A stretch of 64,000 nucleotides of DNA from Pseudomonas sp. P5_109 (GCF_034009455.1 NZ_CP125380.1:4353501-4417500), one strand, 5' to 3'. Positions 1 to 8,883 are shown, counted from the first letter of the stretch. Notes: generated from the letters alone by a model not told the origin. A program made the numbers and translations.

Positions 1-284
1 AACGCCATCATGCCGAGGGACGCCAGCGCCGCATAATTAGTACCGCCTCCGGAACGACTTTGTGGCGCGCCGCCCATCGGTGAACCGCCACCCAGCAAAC
101 CACCGAGCAAACCGCCCAATCCTGCACCACCACCGCCAGCACCGGCGCCACCGCCCAACAACCCGCCGAGCAATCCACCCAGGTCGCCGAGCCCGCCTTG
201 GGCGGACGCGCCACCGCCACCCTGTTGCGCCATCGAGCCCTGGCCGGCACGCAATAATTGTTCGAGCAGATCGCTGGTGTTCAT
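1..284 (-). CDS. TerB-family / DUF533 protein, N-terminal part
   Basis: Only the first 94 or so codons are in the window; the 3' end lies beyond position 1. The start codon is at 284. The visible protein begins MNTSDLLEQLLRAGQG and is followed by a very glycine-rich segment with repeated GGLLGGLL blocks, then an NYAALASLGMMA segment. This N-terminus is typical of Pseudomonas DUF533/TerB-like (YebE-type) proteins, which have a Gly-rich amphipathic head followed by a helical TerB domain of unknown biochemical role. 'Tellurite resistance' in database names is by similarity only. The TerB domain itself cannot be seen here, so the assignment rests on the N-terminal pattern. Confidence 0.6.
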   Translation of the reverse strand, partial: MNTSDLLEQLLRAGQGSMAQQGGGGASAQGGLGDLGGLLGGLLGGGAGAGGGGAGLGGLLGGLLGGGSPMGGAPQSRSGGGTNYAALASLGMMA

Positions 285-541
285 GACGCAGTCCTCTTTG
301 TCAGGTGTTTATCCAGTCAGGCAACGATAGCCCCCGCAGGCGAATGTGCCAGCACCGTTGGGCTGACGTACCCACGCCAGCGCGGATTTGTCCGGGGTAT
401 TTCTTCGCGGCGCAACTAAGATTCATGAGTGGTGAACCTTATTCGCGGATACCCGGTCGATACCTGCAACCCGACCCGGTTTGCCACCGCCCCGTAACCG
501 GGGTAACAACTGGCTTGCTTCATTCACTGGAGAACGCCCCT

Positions 542-1264
542 GTGATTTCAACCCTCTACATCGCCAGACTCAAAGCCTGGGGCGCCCATGGTTTTACCGC
601 CACTGGCGTGGTCACCGCCTTCCTCGCCACCCTGTCCCTGCTGGATAACCAGCCGACCCATTGCCTGTTATGGCTGGGTGTCGCCCTGATCGTCGACGGC
701 CTGGACGGCGCGCTGGCACGCAAGGTCAATGTGCAGTCGGTGCTGCCGAGCTTCGATGGCTCGATCCTCGACCTGGTGATCGATTACCTGACGTATGTGT
801 TTATCCCTGCCCTGTTCATCTACCGCTACATCCCGTTGCCGGACTACACCTTGCTGCTGAGCGTGTCGCTGATTCTGGTGTCGTCGCTGTTCTGTTTCTG
901 CAACGTCAACATGAAAAGCAAGGACAACTACTTCCAGGGCTTCCCCGCCGCCTGGAACGTGGTTGCCCTGTGCCTGTACATCATCGCCCCATCAGCGTGG
1001 ATCACCTTCCTCACGATCATTGGCCTGGCCTTGCTGACCGTGACCCGGATGAAATTCCTGCATCCGTTCCGCGTGCGCCGGTTCATGCCGATCAACATTG
1101 CGGTGACGGCCATCTGGTTGCTGTGCAGTTTGTCGCTGGTGCTCAACCATCCCGTCATCAACCCGTTGGTGATGGGGCTTTGGCTACTGATGTCGGCGTA
1201 CTTCCTGGGCATCTGCCTGTGGCGCACGGCGCTGGAGTGGCTCGACGAATCGCGGCTCAAGTAG
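542..1264 (+). CDS. pcs: Phosphatidylcholine synthase
   Basis: 240-residue integral membrane enzyme that condenses CDP-diacylglycerol with choline to give phosphatidylcholine in the inner membrane. The CDP-alcohol phosphatidyltransferase signature is present: D52, D55-G56, A59-R60, then G73, D77 and D81 (DGLDGALARKV ... GSILDLVID). The long spacing between AR and G is characteristic of Pcs rather than PssA or PgsA. Most of the rest is transmembrane helices. I chose the GTG at 542 because it has a GGAG Shine-Dalgarno 9 bases upstream and gives the normal family length; the open frame extends upstream to 305 but that part looks non-coding. It stands alone, with a REPIN downstream. Confidence 0.9.
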   Translation: MISTLYIARLKAWGAHGFTATGVVTAFLATLSLLDNQPTHCLLWLGVALIVDGLDGALARKVNVQSVLPSFDGSILDLVIDYLTYVFIPALFIYRYIPLPDYTLLLSVSLILVSSLFCFCNVNMKSKDNYFQGFPAAWNVVALCLYIIAPSAWITFLTIIGLALLTVTRMKFLHPFRVRRFMPINIAVTAIWLLCSLSLVLNHPVINPLVMGLWLLMSAYFLGICLWRTALEWLDESRLK

Positions 1265-1303
1265 CCATGCCGGCGAAAGTCATTTAGCAGGCATCACACT
1301 ACC

Positions 1304-1410
1304 CCCTTGTAGGAGCGAGCCTGCTCGCGATGGTCGATAACGATTACGCGTGTTTTCTGGATGCACGCGGTGTTTTCGAGTCCATCGCGAGCAGGCTCGC
1401 TCCTACAAGG
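1304..1410. repeat. REPIN (inverted REP pair)
   Basis: Two REP sequences of the type GTAGGAGCGAGCCTGCTCGC face each other across a spacer of about 50 bases between the ends of pcs and the methyltransferase gene. The arms can form a large hairpin, which may affect transcription running out of the two convergent genes. Confidence 0.9.
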
Positions 1411-1414
1411 GCCA

Positions 1415-2227
1415 TTAGCGCCGCGTAATCACCACCTCCAGGTATTCACTCGGCACCACCAGCGACTTGTCTCCCGCCCGGTTCATCCGGTTGATCAGCT
1501 CGGTCAGGTCCGCTTCCAGCGCCTTGGCGCCGTCCTCGGGCAGTGCGGCGAAGGCCTTGTGCATCGGCCCGTACCAGCGGCGGAAGGTGTCGATGAAATG
1601 CGCCGTCGAGCGATAGCGGAAATTGAAGGTGCGGCACGTCACCTGGAGCAAGAACTCCCGTTCGTCGAAGTGCTCGTGCAACCAGGCTTCGGTGCCCCAG
1701 CGCGAGGGCGGATTCGCTCCCGGCGCGGGTGGCAGGTGCTGGCCAAGGGTCTTGAACATCTGGCCGACAAAACCTTCCGGCGTCCAGTTGGCCAGGCCGA
1801 TCCGCCCGCCCGGGCGGCAAACCCGCGCCAGCTCCGCGGCGGCCTTGGGCTGGTCCGGCGTGAACATCACGCCGAAGGTCGACAGCACGGCATCAAAACT
1901 GCCGTCGGCAAAGGGCAAGGCTTCGGCATCGGCGACCTGGAAGGAGACTATCAGGTGCTCTGCCCGGGCCCGCTCTTCGCCGCGCTCCAGCAAGGCCGCG
2001 ACATAGTCGGTGGACGTCACCTGGCAGCCACGGCGCGCGGCGGCGAGTGTCGCGTTACCGTTGCCGGCGGCGACATCGAGCACGCGTTCATCGCACAACA
2101 GGTCGCAGGCTTCGGCCAGTTGCTCGCCGACAATTTGCAGGGTGGTACCGATCACGGCGTAGTCGCCGCTGGCCCAGGAGGCCATCTGGCGGTTTTTCAA
2201 GGCAGTCAGATCAATGGGTGTACTCAT
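1415..2227 (-). CDS. Class I SAM-dependent methyltransferase (UbiE-like)
   Basis: 270 residues with a Rossmann methyltransferase core. The SAM-binding motif I is VLDVAAGNGNATLAAA (around residues 49-64), followed by an acidic residue at the end of strand 2 (TSTDY), motif II (DAEALPFADGSFDAVLS) and LARVCRPGGRIGLANW, the post-motif typical of UbiE/Methyltransf_11 proteins. The C-terminal third is probably the substrate-binding cap. It lies 45 bases downstream of a DUF4242 gene on the same strand and is probably co-transcribed with it. Substrate unknown; it is not the ubiquinone enzyme UbiE itself, which is shorter and has a different context. Confidence 0.8.
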   Translation of the reverse strand: MSTPIDLTALKNRQMASWASGDYAVIGTTLQIVGEQLAEACDLLCDERVLDVAAGNGNATLAAARRGCQVTSTDYVAALLERGEERARAEHLIVSFQVADAEALPFADGSFDAVLSTFGVMFTPDQPKAAAELARVCRPGGRIGLANWTPEGFVGQMFKTLGQHLPPAPGANPPSRWGTEAWLHEHFDEREFLLQVTCRTFNFRYRSTAHFIDTFRRWYGPMHKAFAALPEDGAKALEADLTELINRMNRAGDKSLVVPSEYLEVVITRR

Positions 2228-2272
2228 GGAGACAATCTCTGGGCTGAAACACGAGTCGGGCCTGACGGGCGG

Positions 2273-2542
2273 TTACTCCGCCGTCGTCGGATCGATGACG
2301 TTCATCACCTGGGAAATGCGGTTGGCGGGAAAACCACTGATCCTCGCGTGCTCCCTGATTTGCTCTTCGTTCGGCGAGATGTATACGCAGTAGAGCTTGT
2401 CGCCGGTGACATAACTCTGCAGCCACTGCACCTCTGGCAAATCCCGCAACGCCCGGCAGGACTTTTGCGAAGCGGCTTTCAAATCCCTTTCCGACAGATC
2501 TCCGGCGCCCTGGATCTCGCGTTCAATGACGAACTTCGGCAT
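2273..2542 (-). CDS. DUF4242 domain protein
   Basis: 89-residue protein (MPKFVIEREI at the start) matching the small ferredoxin-like DUF4242 family, whose members have been described as nickel-binding or of unknown role. Visible family features are the N-terminal beta strand FVIEREI, the segment LPEVQWLQSYVTGDKLYCVY and the C-terminal half SPNEEQIREHARISGFPANRI. It leads a likely two-gene operon with the methyltransferase and is divergent from an AraC/cupin regulator starting at 2722, an arrangement that suggests local control by that regulator. Confidence 0.75.
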   Translation of the reverse strand: MPKFVIEREIQGAGDLSERDLKAASQKSCRALRDLPEVQWLQSYVTGDKLYCVYISPNEEQIREHARISGFPANRISQVMNVIDPTTAE

Positions 2543-2721
2543 GGCAACCTCTCTTTTCTTGTTCTGGGTGGCAGGGTCGGTGCTGACCCTGTAGACAAAC
2601 TATCGTCCTGGCGGGCGTTGGCGTCCTGCCCGATCGTCGCCCAACCTTGTCCGATCGTCCGGAGATTCCACGATGCGCGCCGACGCGTTCACAATCAGGA
2701 ATCCTTGCACGGGAACTCCTT

Positions 2722-3699
2722 ATGGACGCTCTGTCACAGACCCTGCGCGTCGTGCACCTGGTCGGCGCGATCTTCATCAACGCCCGGTTCACCGCGCCCT
2801 GGTGCTACCAGTCGCCCAGTGCCGACACGGCGGCGCCGTTCCTGGAGCCCGATGCGGAACGGGTGGTGATCTTTCACCTGATCACCGAGGGCGAGTGCTA
2901 TGTCGAACTGGGCGATGATCCGCCACTGCTACTGAGCGCGGGCGACGTGGTGATCTTCCCCCAGGGTGACGCCCATCGCATGTGCTCCCGACCTGGATTG
3001 CCCCCGGCCACGGGTGCGCGCCTGGATGCGGTGCTGGCGCGGCGGCCCCGGCAACTGAGTTATGGCGGCGGTGGCGCGGTCACCCGCCTGGTGTGCGGCT
3101 ACCTGGCGTGCGACACGCGCCTGGCGGGCATGCTGCTCAAGGGCCTGCCGGCCGTGGTGCGGGTCAATGTGCGCGGTTCGAGCGCCGGCATCTGGCTGGA
3201 ATCTTCCGTGCGTTATGCCCTCGCCGAAGCCCGCTCGCCCCGCCCCGGTGGCGAAGGCGTATTGGCCAAACTCGCCGAAGTGCTGTTCATCGAAGTGCTG
3301 CGCCTGTACATGAACGAACAGGACGAAGGCCGCACCGGCTGGCTGGCCGGCGTGCGCGACCGCATTGTCGGCGCCGCCCTCAACGCCTTGCACAAAAAAC
3401 CCTGCCACGCCTGGACGCTGGACGAACTGGCACGCACCGCCAGCACCTCCAGATCGGTATTGGCCGAACGCTTCCAGCAACTGGTAGGGATCTCGCCGAT
3501 GCAGTACCTGACGCAATGGCGCATGCTGCTCGCCGCCAACCTGTTACGCAGCAGCAACAGCTCATTGACGCGGATCGCCGAAGAAGTCGGCTACCAGACC
3601 GATACCGCCTTCAGCCGCGCTTTTCGTCGCGAGTTTGGCGCACCGCCGGCGGCGTGGCGGCGCGGGCAGGCGGCTTCGAATCACTTGAGCGGTCACTGA
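2722..3699 (+). CDS. AraC-family regulator with N-terminal cupin domain
   Basis: 325 residues. The N-terminal half is a cupin_6/AraC-binding-like domain with the turn HLITEGECYVEL and AGDVVIFPQGDAHRM, which would sense an effector. The C-terminal ~100 residues contain two helix-turn-helix units (LDELARTASTSRSVLAERFQ and LTRIAEEVGYQTDTAFSRAF) and end in the usual FGAPPAAWR. The ATG at 2722 was preferred to the TTG at 2647 because it gives the normal N-terminus and follows a GGGA-type ribosome site. It is divergent from the DUF4242/methyltransferase pair, its likely target; the 180-base gap should hold both promoters, but no clear operator was recognised. Confidence 0.85.
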   Translation: MDALSQTLRVVHLVGAIFINARFTAPWCYQSPSADTAAPFLEPDAERVVIFHLITEGECYVELGDDPPLLLSAGDVVIFPQGDAHRMCSRPGLPPATGARLDAVLARRPRQLSYGGGGAVTRLVCGYLACDTRLAGMLLKGLPAVVRVNVRGSSAGIWLESSVRYALAEARSPRPGGEGVLAKLAEVLFIEVLRLYMNEQDEGRTGWLAGVRDRIVGAALNALHKKPCHAWTLDELARTASTSRSVLAERFQQLVGISPMQYLTQWRMLLAANLLRSSNSSLTRIAEEVGYQTDTAFSRAFRREFGAPPAAWRRGQAASNHLSGH

Positions 3700-3767
3700 G
3701 CCGGTAGGGGCGACAGCACCACCCAGGACCGCTACTCTCGCGACTGACCTCTGAAAGGACTCACACC

Positions 3768-4229
3768 ATGACACCCCGCCTGGACTGGCTTGCTCGCCAT
3801 ATGCAGCACAGCAACACATTCGCTGCGTGGATCCACCAGCAGTTCCACTACGAATACGCTGGGCAGCCACTGCCCGACTGGCAACGAGAGTTCGCCGAAG
3901 GCCAACACAGCGGCGACTGGAAATGTCTGATTGCCCTTGACCATGATGAGCTGCTGGGCGGCGCGGCACTGGCCCGGGCCGATCTGGCCCATCGCCCGGA
4001 TCTTGGGCCTTGGCTCGCTTGCGTGTTCGTTACTCCCGAGGCACGCGGCAAGGGCCTGGCGGAGCGGTTGATCGAAGGGATTTGCGCGCAAGCCAAAGCC
4101 AGCGGCGAGACGAGGATCTACCTGCACACCCAGGACCAGAGCGATTACTACGCCAGGCGCGGTTGGGTAGTGCTGGAGCGTTTTCGGGCGTGGGACAAGG
4201 ATCAATGGCTCATGGCGCGAGACCTGTGA
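3768..4229 (+). CDS. GNAT-family N-acetyltransferase
   Basis: 153 residues. The acetyl-CoA binding motif A is clear: LACVFVTPEARGKGLAERLIEGICAQA, containing the R/Q-x-x-G-x-G/A signature as RGKGLA. The C-terminal strand-helix (RIYLHTQDQSDYYARRGWVVLE) is standard motif B and fits acetyltransferases acting on small amines or protein N-termini. A good GAAAGGA ribosome site precedes the ATG. It is transcribed toward the dipZ-like gene with only 17 bases between the two stop codons. Substrate cannot be inferred. Confidence 0.85.
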   Translation: MTPRLDWLARHMQHSNTFAAWIHQQFHYEYAGQPLPDWQREFAEGQHSGDWKCLIALDHDELLGGAALARADLAHRPDLGPWLACVFVTPEARGKGLAERLIEGICAQAKASGETRIYLHTQDQSDYYARRGWVVLERFRAWDKDQWLMARDL

Positions 4230-4246
4230 GCCATTGATCGAGCGGT

Positions 4247-5464
4247 TTACGCGGCGGGCGTGCCGGCCTTGGCCTCTTCCAGCAACTGCTGAATCACTTG
4301 TTCCTGAGTGTCGTAGCTGCCTTCACCAAAGTGCGTGTAACGCACCTGCCCCTTGGCATCGATGATGTAGTGCGCCGGCCAGTACTGGTTGTCGAAGTTG
4401 CGCCAGATCGCGTAGTTGTTGTCGATCGCCACCGGGTAGGTGATGCCGTATTCCTTCACCTTGGCCCTGACGTTGTCGATGATGCGTTCAAAGCCGTATT
4501 CGGGCGTGTGTACGCCGATCACCACCAGACCGTCCTTTTCGTACTTCTTCGCCCAGTCCTTCACGTACGGCAGGGTGTGCTTGCAGTTGATGCAGTCGAA
4601 GGTCCAGAAGTCCACCAGCACCACCTTGCCTTTGAGCGCTTCGTTGGTCAGTGCGGGCGAGTTGATCCAGTCCACCGCGCCGGACAGCGACGGCATGGCG
4701 CCCTGGGCGTTGCCCATGGTGCTGTCGGCCTTGACCTTGCTGACCAGGTAATCGACGACTTTCGGCACGGTTTCCAGTACGCCTTTCTCGACACTGCTGA
4801 CCGCTTCGGATGAGGTGTTGGCCAGCAGTTGGTCATTGGCACCCGTGGCAATCACCGCTGCCCCGCCCAACACCGCGACCCCGGCGCCACGACGCAACCA
4901 GCCAGTGACCGGAATCGCTGGTTTCAAGCGATTGACCAGGCCGCGACCGGCAAAGATCAAGGTACCCAGGGACAGCGCACTGCCCGCGCCATAGGCCACC
5001 AGCAGCAGACTGGTACCGGCGTTCGCGCCCTGCAGCATGGCGCTGGTCAGAATCACTCCGAGGATCGGTCCGGCGCACGGGGCCCAGAGCAGCCCGGTGG
5101 CGACACCGATCATGATCGAAGCCAGCGGTCCGGACATCTTGCGCGAGTTCGGGTCGATGCGATTGCCCAGCACCACGAAGGGCCGCGCCAGCCAGTCGCC
5201 GACCCGGGCCGAAATCAGCGACAGGGCGAACAGCACCATCACGAACAGGGCGACGTGGCGGCCGGTGTTGCTGGCTTGTATCACCCACTCAGTGCTGACC
5301 ACGGCCAGGCTCGAAACCAGGGCGAACGTCAGAACCATGCCGCCGAGGGTGAGCAGGATCGAGGAGCGTGTGCGGTCGGCCCCGGCGAACAGGAATGGCA
5401 CGACCGGCAGGATGCACGGGCTGAGGACGGTCAATATGCCGCCCAGGAAAGCGATGAGTAACAT
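4247..5464 (-). CDS. dipZ: DipZ-type CcdA-thioredoxin fusion
   Basis: 405 residues. The first ~200 residues are a CcdA/DsbD-like transmembrane domain with the two conserved membrane cysteines, C17 in SPCILP and C130 in WAPCAGP. Residues ~255-405 are a TlpA/thioredoxin-like periplasmic domain whose active site is CINC at 291-294. The family transfers electrons from cytoplasmic thioredoxin across the inner membrane to periplasmic thiol partners (disulfide reduction, cytochrome c or copper-protein maturation). Unlike DsbD there is no N-terminal DsbD-alpha domain. It is the last gene of a leftward set containing two small exported proteins and opposite a two-component system, so a regulated periplasmic redox module is likely. 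Confidence 0.88.
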   Translation of the reverse strand: MLLIAFLGGILTVLSPCILPVVPFLFAGADRTRSSILLTLGGMVLTFALVSSLAVVSTEWVIQASNTGRHVALFVMVLFALSLISARVGDWLARPFVVLGNRIDPNSRKMSGPLASIMIGVATGLLWAPCAGPILGVILTSAMLQGANAGTSLLLVAYGAGSALSLGTLIFAGRGLVNRLKPAIPVTGWLRRGAGVAVLGGAAVIATGANDQLLANTSSEAVSSVEKGVLETVPKVVDYLVSKVKADSTMGNAQGAMPSLSGAVDWINSPALTNEALKGKVVLVDFWTFDCINCKHTLPYVKDWAKKYEKDGLVVIGVHTPEYGFERIIDNVRAKVKEYGITYPVAIDNNYAIWRNFDNQYWPAHYIIDAKGQVRYTHFGEGSYDTQEQVIQQLLEEAKAGTPAA

Positions 5465-5504
5465 GGGATCACCTAATGCAAATTAGTGGACGACACAGAA
5501 TCCT

Positions 5505-5594
5505 TGTGGGAGCGGGCTTGCTCGCGAATTGGCCGGTCCATTCAACATTGATATCAACCGAACGACCGCTTTCGCGAGCAAGCCCGCTCCCACA
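5505..5594. repeat. REPIN
   Basis: A GTGGGAGCGGGCTTGCTCGC arm and its inverted copy are separated by about 45 bases, between dipZ and the small exported-protein gene. If the genes form one transcript the hairpin would sit inside it and could reduce downstream expression. Confidence 0.9.
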
Positions 5595-5611
5595 GTGGAT
5601 TGGGGGTGTTT

Positions 5612-5824
5612 TCAAGCGGTCTGTTCATCCAGCAACTGCCCCTGCGGCGTGCGGCTGGCACCGTCTTGCGCCAGGAAGCCATTGGTACCCTTCTCTGCCA
5701 CTGGCGTGAGCTGGAAGCAGGTGCTGCTACCACAGGCGCTTTGCTCGACGGCGGCGTTGGCATGGGCTGCGGCACCAGCGACGGAAAAGGCGATGGCGGT
5801 CAAGAAGCGGGAAACGTTGTTCAT
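5612..5824 (-). CDS. Small exported protein, function unknown
   Basis: 70 residues. The N-terminus MNNVSRFLTAIAFSVAGAAAHA is a classic Sec signal peptide with probable cleavage after AHA or ANA. The ~45-residue mature part has exactly two cysteines in CGSSTCF, a spacing that could form or exchange a disulfide or bind a metal ion. No family was recognised. It lies between a DUF2790 gene and dipZ on the same strand, which makes it a possible substrate or partner of the DipZ thioredoxin domain (inference). A ribosome site of the form GGAAGGACATC precedes the ATG. Confidence 0.7.
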   Translation of the reverse strand: MNNVSRFLTAIAFSVAGAAAHANAAVEQSACGSSTCFQLTPVAEKGTNGFLAQDGASRTPQGQLLDEQTA

Positions 5825-5872
5825 GATGTCCTTCCTGTTGCAAATGGATTAAACAGTGGTTGATCGCAGCAC

Positions 5873-6136
5873 TCAGTTCTGCGAGTTGCAGTTGTCGGCG
5901 AACTTGCTGTAATCCAGCACCCGGGTTTCGGACTGGGAGTCGAGGTAGGTCAGCCGGGCATTCACCACGCCGCAGGAAGGCGTAGAGTCCTCGGTCAGCG
6001 ACACCACTTTCTTGATGTCGAGGTGGCTGCCATAGGTGTAGGTTTTAGGCGCGACATCGGCTTCGGCACGGGCCGACAGGGTGCAGATGTTCAGGGCGGC
6101 AAACAGGCAAGCGGCGTAGATGGCCTTGGTGTTCAT
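5873..6136 (-). CDS. DUF2790 periplasmic protein
   Basis: 87 residues with a signal peptide (MNTKAIYAACLFAALNICTLSARA) and a short mature domain. The pattern YTYGSHLDIKKVVSLTED, then a cysteine in PSCGVVNARLTYLDSQSE and a final cysteine in FADNCN, is the signature of DUF2790, a family of small, largely Pseudomonas-restricted periplasmic proteins. The two mature-domain cysteines probably form a disulfide. No biochemical function is established to my knowledge. It is the first gene leftward of the intergenic region shared with the response regulator at 6443, so it is a likely target of that system. Confidence 0.82.
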   Translation of the reverse strand: MNTKAIYAACLFAALNICTLSARAEADVAPKTYTYGSHLDIKKVVSLTEDSTPSCGVVNARLTYLDSQSETRVLDYSKFADNCNSQN

Positions 6137-6442
6137 GGCGGATTCCTCAAAGTTTCAACAGGTCGTTGGTTCGTTTGGCCGAGGCGGTCTGGTTTGCCTC
6201 GATGGAACCTATTAAAAGCCTGTGAGGTATCTCGTCTGTGTCGGGAATCGACGCCAATCAATCGGTACGTATCAGAACCGGGCGCAGATACAGAGCAATA
6301 CAAAACCGCTGAAAATCGGTTTTTTTGCCTTCGTGTGTATCCGCGGGCAAGCCAGATACACTGCAATACAAAGGGCGGCAGGCGAGCCCGCCCGGGCTCG
6401 ATAGACTGTGTGGCATTCCCCATACATCAGAGGTTTGGCCCA

Positions 6443-7183
6443 ATGGATCACGTTGATCACATCCTCATCGTTGACGATGACCGCGAAATCCGCGAACTGG
6501 TAGGCAATTACCTGAAGAAGAACGGCCTGCGCACCACCGTCGTGGCGGATGGACGGCAGATGCGCGCGTTTCTGGAAACCACGCCGGTGGACCTGATCGT
6601 GCTGGACATCATGATGCCGGGGGACGATGGCCTGCTGCTCTGCCGCGAACTGCGCGCGGGCAAACACAAGGCCACGCCGGTCCTGATGCTCACCGCCCGC
6701 AACGATGAAACCGACCGCATCCTCGGCCTGGAAATGGGCGCCGACGATTACCTGGTCAAGCCGTTCGCCGCCCGTGAACTGCTGGCGCGGATCAACGCGG
6801 TGCTGCGGCGCACCCGCATGCTGCCGCCGAACCTGGTGGTGACCGAAGCCAGTCGCCTGCTGGCCTTCGGCCGCTGGCGCCTGGACACCTCGGCCCGCCA
6901 CCTGCTCGATGAGGACGGCACCATGGTGGCCCTGAGCGGTGCCGAGTACCGATTGCTGCGGGTGTTTCTCGACCACCCGCAACGGGTGCTCAACCGTGAT
7001 CAATTGCTCAACCTGACCCAGGGCCGCGACGCCGATCTGTTCGATCGCTCCATCGACCTGCTGGTCAGCCGCCTGCGCCAGCGCTTGCTCGACGACGCCC
7101 GCGAACCGGCCTACATCAAGACCGTGCGCAGCGAAGGCTATGTGTTTTCCCTGCCGGTGGAAATCCTGGGCGATCAATCATGA
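6443..7183 (+). CDS. OmpR-family response regulator
   Basis: 246 residues. The receiver domain (1-120) has the acidic pocket DDD at 11-13, phospho-acceptor D55 (LIVLDIMMPG) and the conserved Lys in DDYLVKPF. The C-terminal winged helix (about 140-240) ends with YIKTVRSEGYVFSLPVE, the typical recognition-wing turn. The ATG at 6443 was chosen because an AGAGG site precedes it and the receiver begins right after it; the frame is open upstream to 6023 without coding character. The stop codon overlaps the start of the sensor kinase gene, so the two are co-transcribed. Gene order with the DipZ module resembles systems controlling thiol-redox genes, but the signal is unknown. Confidence 0.92.
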   Translation: MDHVDHILIVDDDREIRELVGNYLKKNGLRTTVVADGRQMRAFLETTPVDLIVLDIMMPGDDGLLLCRELRAGKHKATPVLMLTARNDETDRILGLEMGADDYLVKPFAARELLARINAVLRRTRMLPPNLVVTEASRLLAFGRWRLDTSARHLLDEDGTMVALSGAEYRLLRVFLDHPQRVLNRDQLLNLTQGRDADLFDRSIDLLVSRLRQRLLDDAREPAYIKTVRSEGYVFSLPVEILGDQS

Positions 7184-8490
7184 CCCTGGCGCTGCACTGG
7201 CCGCGCACCCTGGCCTCGCGGCTGTCGCTGATTTTCCTGATTGGCCTGATCCTCGCCCAGGCCTTGTCCTTTGGTGCACAGTACTACGAACGCTACGAAT
7301 CCTCGAAAAACACCATGCTCGGCAACCTGGAAACCGACGTTTCTACCTCCGTTGCCATCCTCGACCGCTTGCCCGCCGATGAGCGCGCCGGTTGGCTGCA
7401 GCAACTGGAGCGACGCAATTACAGTTACCTGCTCGATGAGGGTTCACCGGGCACGCCGATACGCAGCGACATGCCCGATGCGCCCATTGCCCTGGCCTCG
7501 ATCAAGGACGCCATCGGCCACGATTACCCGATGACCTTTACCGACATCCCCGGGCCGAAAAAGCATTTTCAAGTGCATTTGAACCTGGCGGACGGCAGCC
7601 CGCTGACCATCGACGTGCGCCCGGCGATGGTCCCGTTGTCGCCCTGGCTGCCCATCGTGCTGCTCGGGCAACTGGCGTTGATGCTGGCCTGCTCCTGGCT
7701 GGCGGTCAGAATCGCCATCCGCCCCCTCACCCGCCTCGCCGGCGCCGTCGAAACCCTCGACCCCAACACCCACCCCGTGCTCCTCGACGAAAAAGGCCCG
7801 ACCGAAGTCGCCCACGCCGCCAAGGCCTTCAACTCGATGCAGGCACGCATCGCGGCGTACCTGAAAGAACGCATGCAACTGCTCGCGGCCATCTCCCACG
7901 ACCTGCAAACCCCCATCACCCGCATGAAACTGCGCGCCGAGTTCATGGACGACTCCAGCGAAAAAGACAAACTGTGGAACGATCTGGGCGAGATGGAACA
8001 CCTGGTGCGCGAAGGCGTGGCCTACGCCCGCAGCATCCACGGCGCCACCGAAGAAAGCCGCCGCACCGACCTCGACTCATTCCTCGACAGCCTGGTGTTC
8101 GACTACCAGGACGTGGGCAAGGACGTTCAACTCACCGGCAAGAGTGCCGCCGTCATCGACACCCGCCCCCACGCCTTGCGCCGGGTACTGGTCAACCTGA
8201 CGGACAACGCACTGAAGTTTGCCGGTGCCGCCGAGTTGCGGGTGGAAAAGCAGGCCAATGGCAACCTCTCGATCAAAATCCTCGACCGTGGTCCGGGGAT
8301 CGCCGAGGAAGAACTCAAGCAAGTGATGGAACCCTTCTACCGCGTGGAAAACTCCCGCAACCGCAGCACCGGCGGTACCGGGCTGGGGTTGGCGATTGCC
8401 CAGCAACTGGCGATCGCGATTGGCGGGGCGTTGACCTTGAGCAATCGTGAGGGTGGCGGGTTGTGTGCGGAGTTGAGATTGCCGGGGTAG
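7180..8490 (+). CDS. Sensor histidine kinase
   Basis: 436 residues, inner membrane. Transmembrane segments lie at about 13-32 and 156-178, enclosing a ~125-residue periplasmic sensor loop without cysteines. A HAMP domain follows (RIAIRPLTRLAGAVETL). The H box has H240 in AAISHDLQTPITRMK; the N box is NLTDNALKFAG, G1 is DRGPGIAEEEL and G2 is GGTGLGLAIAQQ. It overlaps the response regulator by four bases (ATGA), as cognate partners usually do. The downstream region is repeat DNA, so the operon ends here. It probably senses an envelope signal linked to the DUF2790/DipZ genes opposite. Confidence 0.92.
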   Translation: MTLALHWPRTLASRLSLIFLIGLILAQALSFGAQYYERYESSKNTMLGNLETDVSTSVAILDRLPADERAGWLQQLERRNYSYLLDEGSPGTPIRSDMPDAPIALASIKDAIGHDYPMTFTDIPGPKKHFQVHLNLADGSPLTIDVRPAMVPLSPWLPIVLLGQLALMLACSWLAVRIAIRPLTRLAGAVETLDPNTHPVLLDEKGPTEVAHAAKAFNSMQARIAAYLKERMQLLAAISHDLQTPITRMKLRAEFMDDSSEKDKLWNDLGEMEHLVREGVAYARSIHGATEESRRTDLDSFLDSLVFDYQDVGKDVQLTGKSAAVIDTRPHALRRVLVNLTDNALKFAGAAELRVEKQANGNLSIKILDRGPGIAEEELKQVMEPFYRVENSRNRSTGGTGLGLAIAQQLAIAIGGALTLSNREGGGLCAELRLPG

Positions 8491-8555
8491 AACGTTTCGG
8501 TTCAGGGGTGAAGAATGCCGGACAAGGCGTAAAATAATGGCCGGCTGGTAGGGCG

Positions 8556-8868
8556 TCATCGCTGGCAAGCCAGCTCCTACAGTTTGATTGGGTACATCTG
8601 CAAGATGTTGGTTGGCTGGTCGGCCGTCTTCGCGAGCAAGCCCGCTCCCACAGTTTGAGTGGCGTGTACCTGCGAGGGATTGGTTGGCTGGTCGGCCGCC
8701 ATCGCTGGCAAGCCAGCTCCTACAGTTTGGCCGGGCATGTCTGCAAGAAATTGGTCGGCCGGCAGGCCGCCTTCGCGAGCAAGCCCGCTCCCACAGTTTG
8801 AGCGGCGTGTACCTGCGAGGGATTGGTTGGCTGGCAGGCCGCCATCGCTGGCAAGCCAGCTCCTACAG
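8556..8868. repeat. Directly repeated REP array, two alternating types, ~71 bp period
   Basis: Five REP half-elements in the same orientation begin at about 8558, 8629, 8701, 8772 and 8843. They alternate between ATCGCTGGCAAGCCAGCTCC and TTCGCGAGCAAGCCCGCTCC, while the ~45-base spacers (…GGTTGGCTGGTCGGCCG…) are also related. This differs from the usual inverted REPIN. A shorter version stands beside the partner 347-bp repeat near 55.1 kb. Confidence 0.88.
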
Positions 8869-8883
8869 AAGAGCAAAGGCAAA

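Noticed and set aside
305..541. N-terminal extension of pcs from 305
   Set aside because: No family pattern, no start signal; the GTG at 542 has a good ribosome site and fits the family length.
6023..6442. N-terminal extension of the response regulator
   Set aside because: It would overlap the divergent DUF2790 gene and its control region; the receiver domain starts at 6443.
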